NCBI GenBank assembly: GCA_029287965.1 | Contig: JARFQC010000175.1 | Coordinates: 1 to 7,766 of the forward strand | DNA length: 7,766 bases | Direction of reading: 5' to 3' | DNA from: Arenicellales bacterium | GTDB lineage: Bacteria > Pseudomonadota > Gammaproteobacteria > BMS3Bbin11 | The notes under the pieces: model-generated | The model's database searches: none | What the model was told of the DNA's origin: nothing | The model's input: the letters and a program-made list of their open reading frames with translations, nothing else | In this document: positions 6,254 through 7,766 of the stretch, piece after piece | Numbering within the stretch: position 1 is the first letter of the stretch | Layout of the letters: each line of letters starts with the position of its first letter | Translations under genes and position numbers: made by a program

Positions 6254-6277
6254 CGCGGCGAGGCCGCCGCTCCTACA
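6253..6277 (-). repeat. Single GC-rich REP upstream of the opp promoter
   Basis: On the minus strand it reads TGTAGGAGCGGCGG, CCT, CGCCGCGA: a GTAG head plus a 5-bp GC stem (CGGCG/CGCCG) with a 4-nt loop. It is of the same family as the copy at 3491-3514. Its head end reaches into the -35 region of the oppB promoter. Confidence 0.75.
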
Positions 6278-6294
6278 ATGATCCCCTAGGCCCC

Positions 6295-6303
6295 TGCTAT
6301 ACT
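6295..6303 (+). promoter_or_regulatory. Extended -10 promoter of oppBC
   Basis: TGCTATACT is a TGn-extended -10 with TATACT matching five of six consensus bases. At 17-bp spacing the -35 would be ACAATG (6275-6280), a poor match, which fits an extended -10 promoter. The start point would be near 6310, leaving a leader of about 25 bases before the oppB TTG. AGGA at 6322-6325 serves as ribosome-binding site. Confidence 0.6.
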
Positions 6304-6309
6304 GCGCGC

Positions 6310-6340
6310 ATTCGCTTGCTCAGGATCGATTCGCTTGCTC
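6310..6340 (+). repeat. 12-bp direct repeat (19-bp period) over the oppB start
   Basis: ATTCGCTTGCTC occurs at 6310-6321 and again at 6329-6340, with AGGATCG between. The arrangement looks like a partial tandem duplication of a 19-bp unit. The second copy contains the oppB TTG start. The first contains an identical TTG (6316) in a different frame and without an upstream Shine-Dalgarno. Confidence 0.8.
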
Positions 6341-7255
6341 CGCTATTCCCTAAAACGCTTCCTCGGCGCCTGGCCGACATTGCTGATCCTGGTGACGCTG
6401 GCATTTTTCATGATGCGTGCCGCACCGGGTGGCCCGTTCGACGGCGAGAAGACCCTGCCACCAGAAATCCAGGCCAACCTGGACAAGAAATACCACCTCG
6501 ACGAACCCCTGGTTCAGCAGTACGTCCGCTATCTCGCAGACCTGGCGCGAGGCGACTTCGGCCCGTCGTTCCAGTACAAGGACTACAGTGTCAATGAACT
6601 GATTGCGACCGGCTTCCCGGTTTCGTTGCGCCTTGGCGGCACGGCGATCCTGCTCGCGTTCCTGATCGGCTCTGCACTGGGAACGATTGCTGCCTTGAAG
6701 CAAAACACGCGTACGGATTACACCGTCATGGCCACGGCGATGACCGGCATCTCGGTACCCAACTTCGTCATGGCGCCACTGCTGATCCTGGTGTTCGCCG
6801 TGTTTCTGAAGTGGCTCCCTGCGGGAGGCTGGAACGGCGGCGCGTTCGCCAACACCATCCTGCCCATCGTGGCGCTGACCCTGCCCTATATCGCCTACAT
6901 CGCACGACTCATGCGCGGCTCAATGATCGAAGTACTGCGCAGCAACCCGATACGCACTGCCCGCGCCAAGGGACTGCCTGATCGCACCATCATCCTGCGC
7001 CACGCGATGAAGCCTGCCCTGTTGCCGGTCATCTCGTTCCTGGGCCCGGCTGCAGCAGGCATAATTACTGGCTCCGTGGTGATCGAGCAGATCTTCGGTA
7101 TTCCCGGGCTGGGCCGTTACTTCGTACAGGGGGCACTGAATCGCGACTACACGCTGGTCATGGGCGTCGTGGTCTTTTACGGCATCCTGATCATTGCCTT
7201 CAACCTGATCGTCGACCTGGTGTACGCCATGCTCGACCCGAAAATACGTTACTGA
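6335..7255 (+). CDS. oppB: Oligopeptide ABC transporter permease OppB
   Basis: Inner-membrane permease of the Opp importer, pairing with OppC to form the channel for peptides delivered by a periplasmic binding protein and driven by the OppD/OppF ATPases. The 306-residue product has the length of E. coli OppB and ends with the family tail DPKIRY. Six hydrophobic segments are seen (about 10-28, 100-121, 138-160, 173-193, 232-255, 277-302). The cytoplasmic EAA loop, the contact for the ATPase, is at about 205-230 (RTARAKGLPDRTIILRHAMK). YKDYSVNEL and GGWNGG are also characteristic of OppB. The start is TTG at 6335, with AGGA nine bases upstream and an in-frame TAG at 6287. No oppA precedes it; the binding protein must be encoded elsewhere or downstream of the window. 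Confidence 0.96.
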   Translation: MLRYSLKRFLGAWPTLLILVTLAFFMMRAAPGGPFDGEKTLPPEIQANLDKKYHLDEPLVQQYVRYLADLARGDFGPSFQYKDYSVNELIATGFPVSLRLGGTAILLAFLIGSALGTIAALKQNTRTDYTVMATAMTGISVPNFVMAPLLILVFAVFLKWLPAGGWNGGAFANTILPIVALTLPYIAYIARLMRGSMIEVLRSNPIRTARAKGLPDRTIILRHAMKPALLPVISFLGPAAAGIITGSVVIEQIFGIPGLGRYFVQGALNRDYTLVMGVVVFYGILIIAFNLIVDLVYAMLDPKIRY

Positions 7256-7766
7256 TGGCATCTCCCCGGCACAACACGGCAGTACTGGAAGCCACCAATA
7301 AGGAGATAAAGGGCCGCAGCCTGTGGTCGGACGCGCGATACCGGCTGCTGCAGAACAAGGCCGCCGTGGCAAGCATGCTCATTCTAAGCAGCATTATCCT
7401 GCTGGTCATTTTCGGCCCCGGACTGAGCCCGTTCGCCTTCGATGACGTCGACTGGGAACTGATATCCACGCCGCCCGACATCGCCAGCGGGCATGTGTTC
7501 GGTACCGATGCCATAGGACGCGATCTTTACGTACGCACTTTGCATGGCGGGCGCATCTCGCTGATGGTTGGCATCATTGCGACCCTGGTCAGCCTCGTGA
7601 TCGGCATCGCCTACGGAGCCACCGCGGGCTACCTGGGTGGACGTATCGACAGCATCATGATGCGCATTGTCGACATCCTCTACGCGATGCCGTTCATGTT
7701 CTTCGTCATCCTGCTGATGGTGTTCTTCGGCCGCCATATCTTCCTGATCTTCATCGCCATCGGGGC
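7255..7766 (+). CDS. oppC: Oligopeptide ABC transporter permease OppC (3' part beyond window)
   Basis: Second permease of the Opp importer. The first 170 codons are present of about 300 expected. The start is ATG at 7255, overlapping the oppB stop by one base (TGATG), a coupled arrangement without its own clear RBS. Visible features are GRSLWSDARYRLLQNKAAVAS (20-40, the cytoplasmic N-terminus of OppC-type permeases), a first membrane helix at about 38-55, the signature HVFGTDAIGRD (80-90), GGRISLMVG (98-106), a second helix (about 103-124), GYLGGRIDSIMMR (125-137), and the FPFMFFVILL-like third helix (about 146-158). The EAA loop lies beyond the edge. Similarity to enterobacterial OppC is strong, so it is probably a true oligopeptide rather than dipeptide or nickel permease. 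Confidence 0.94.
   Translation, partial: MASPRHNTAVLEATNKEIKGRSLWSDARYRLLQNKAAVASMLILSSIILLVIFGPGLSPFAFDDVDWELISTPPDIASGHVFGTDAIGRDLYVRTLHGGRISLMVGIIATLVSLVIGIAYGATAGYLGGRIDSIMMRIVDILYAMPFMFFVILLMVFFGRHIFLIFIAIG

Larger units (their letters stand above)
5936..6334. other. Divergent intergenic region between ybgC and oppB
   Basis: These 399 bp lie between two divergently read operons. No reading frame here has recognisable protein content. From left to right I see a candidate leftward -10 for the tol operon (5965-5970), a 7-bp direct repeat CGGATAT (6029-6035 and 6043-6049), a degenerate REP head (6074-6092), a small inverted repeat CTGCAT-CC-ATGCAG (6121-6134), the second REPIN-like element (6160-6228), a 16-bp AT-rich palindrome (6238-6253), a GC-rich REP (6253-6277), a rightward extended -10 promoter (6295-6303), and a 12-bp direct repeat spanning the oppB start (6310-6340). 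Confidence 0.85.

Noticed and set aside
6160..6277. CRISPR array or IS terminal repeats
   Set aside because: The repeats are inverted, not regularly spaced direct repeats, and no cas or transposase gene is present.

Overview
The window looks like chromosomal DNA from a moderately GC-rich gammaproteobacterium. The evidence is the gene order ybgC-tolQ-tolR-tolA-tolB-pal-cpoB followed by queE, as in Pseudomonas-type genomes, together with an OppB/OppC pair close to the enterobacterial proteins and REP-like palindromes with a GTAGGAGCGG/GTGGGAGCG head. The sequence does not identify the genus. I see no transposase, phage gene, CRISPR array, tRNA or rRNA.

Positions 1-5935 are read on the minus strand, leftward. 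From right to left they hold ybgC (acyl-CoA thioesterase), tolQ, tolR, tolA, tolB, pal and cpoB. These genes are tightly packed: tolQ/tolR, tolR/tolA and pal/cpoB overlap, and gaps occur only at ybgC/tolQ (23 bp), tolA/tolB (76 bp) and tolB/pal (54 bp). TolQRA is the proton-driven inner-membrane motor. TolB and the lipoprotein Pal form the outer-membrane/peptidoglycan end, and CpoB links the machine to peptidoglycan synthesis at division. Next is queE (7-carboxy-7-deazaguanine synthase, queuosine pathway), cut by the left edge about a dozen residues before its expected end. A 120-bp gap with a paired palindrome (REPIN-like) separates cpoB from queE.

Positions 5936-6334 form a non-coding divergent region. 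It carries a candidate tol-operon promoter (leftward), a second REPIN-like element, a degenerate REP, a 16-bp perfect AT-rich palindrome, one GC-rich REP and a good extended -10 promoter (rightward).

Positions 6335-7766 are read on the plus strand: oppB (complete) and oppC (cut by the right edge), two inner-membrane permeases of an oligopeptide ABC importer. No oppA lies upstream, unlike the enterobacterial oppABCDF order.

The genes are ordinary housekeeping genes and I found no undescribed multi-gene system. The less ordinary signals are these: REPIN arms identical within each element but differing together between elements; several REP copies beside or inside the tol operon; a 19-bp tandem duplication at the oppB start; a possible operator palindrome; a CpoB with a lipobox-like signal; and five of nine gene starts being GTG or TTG.
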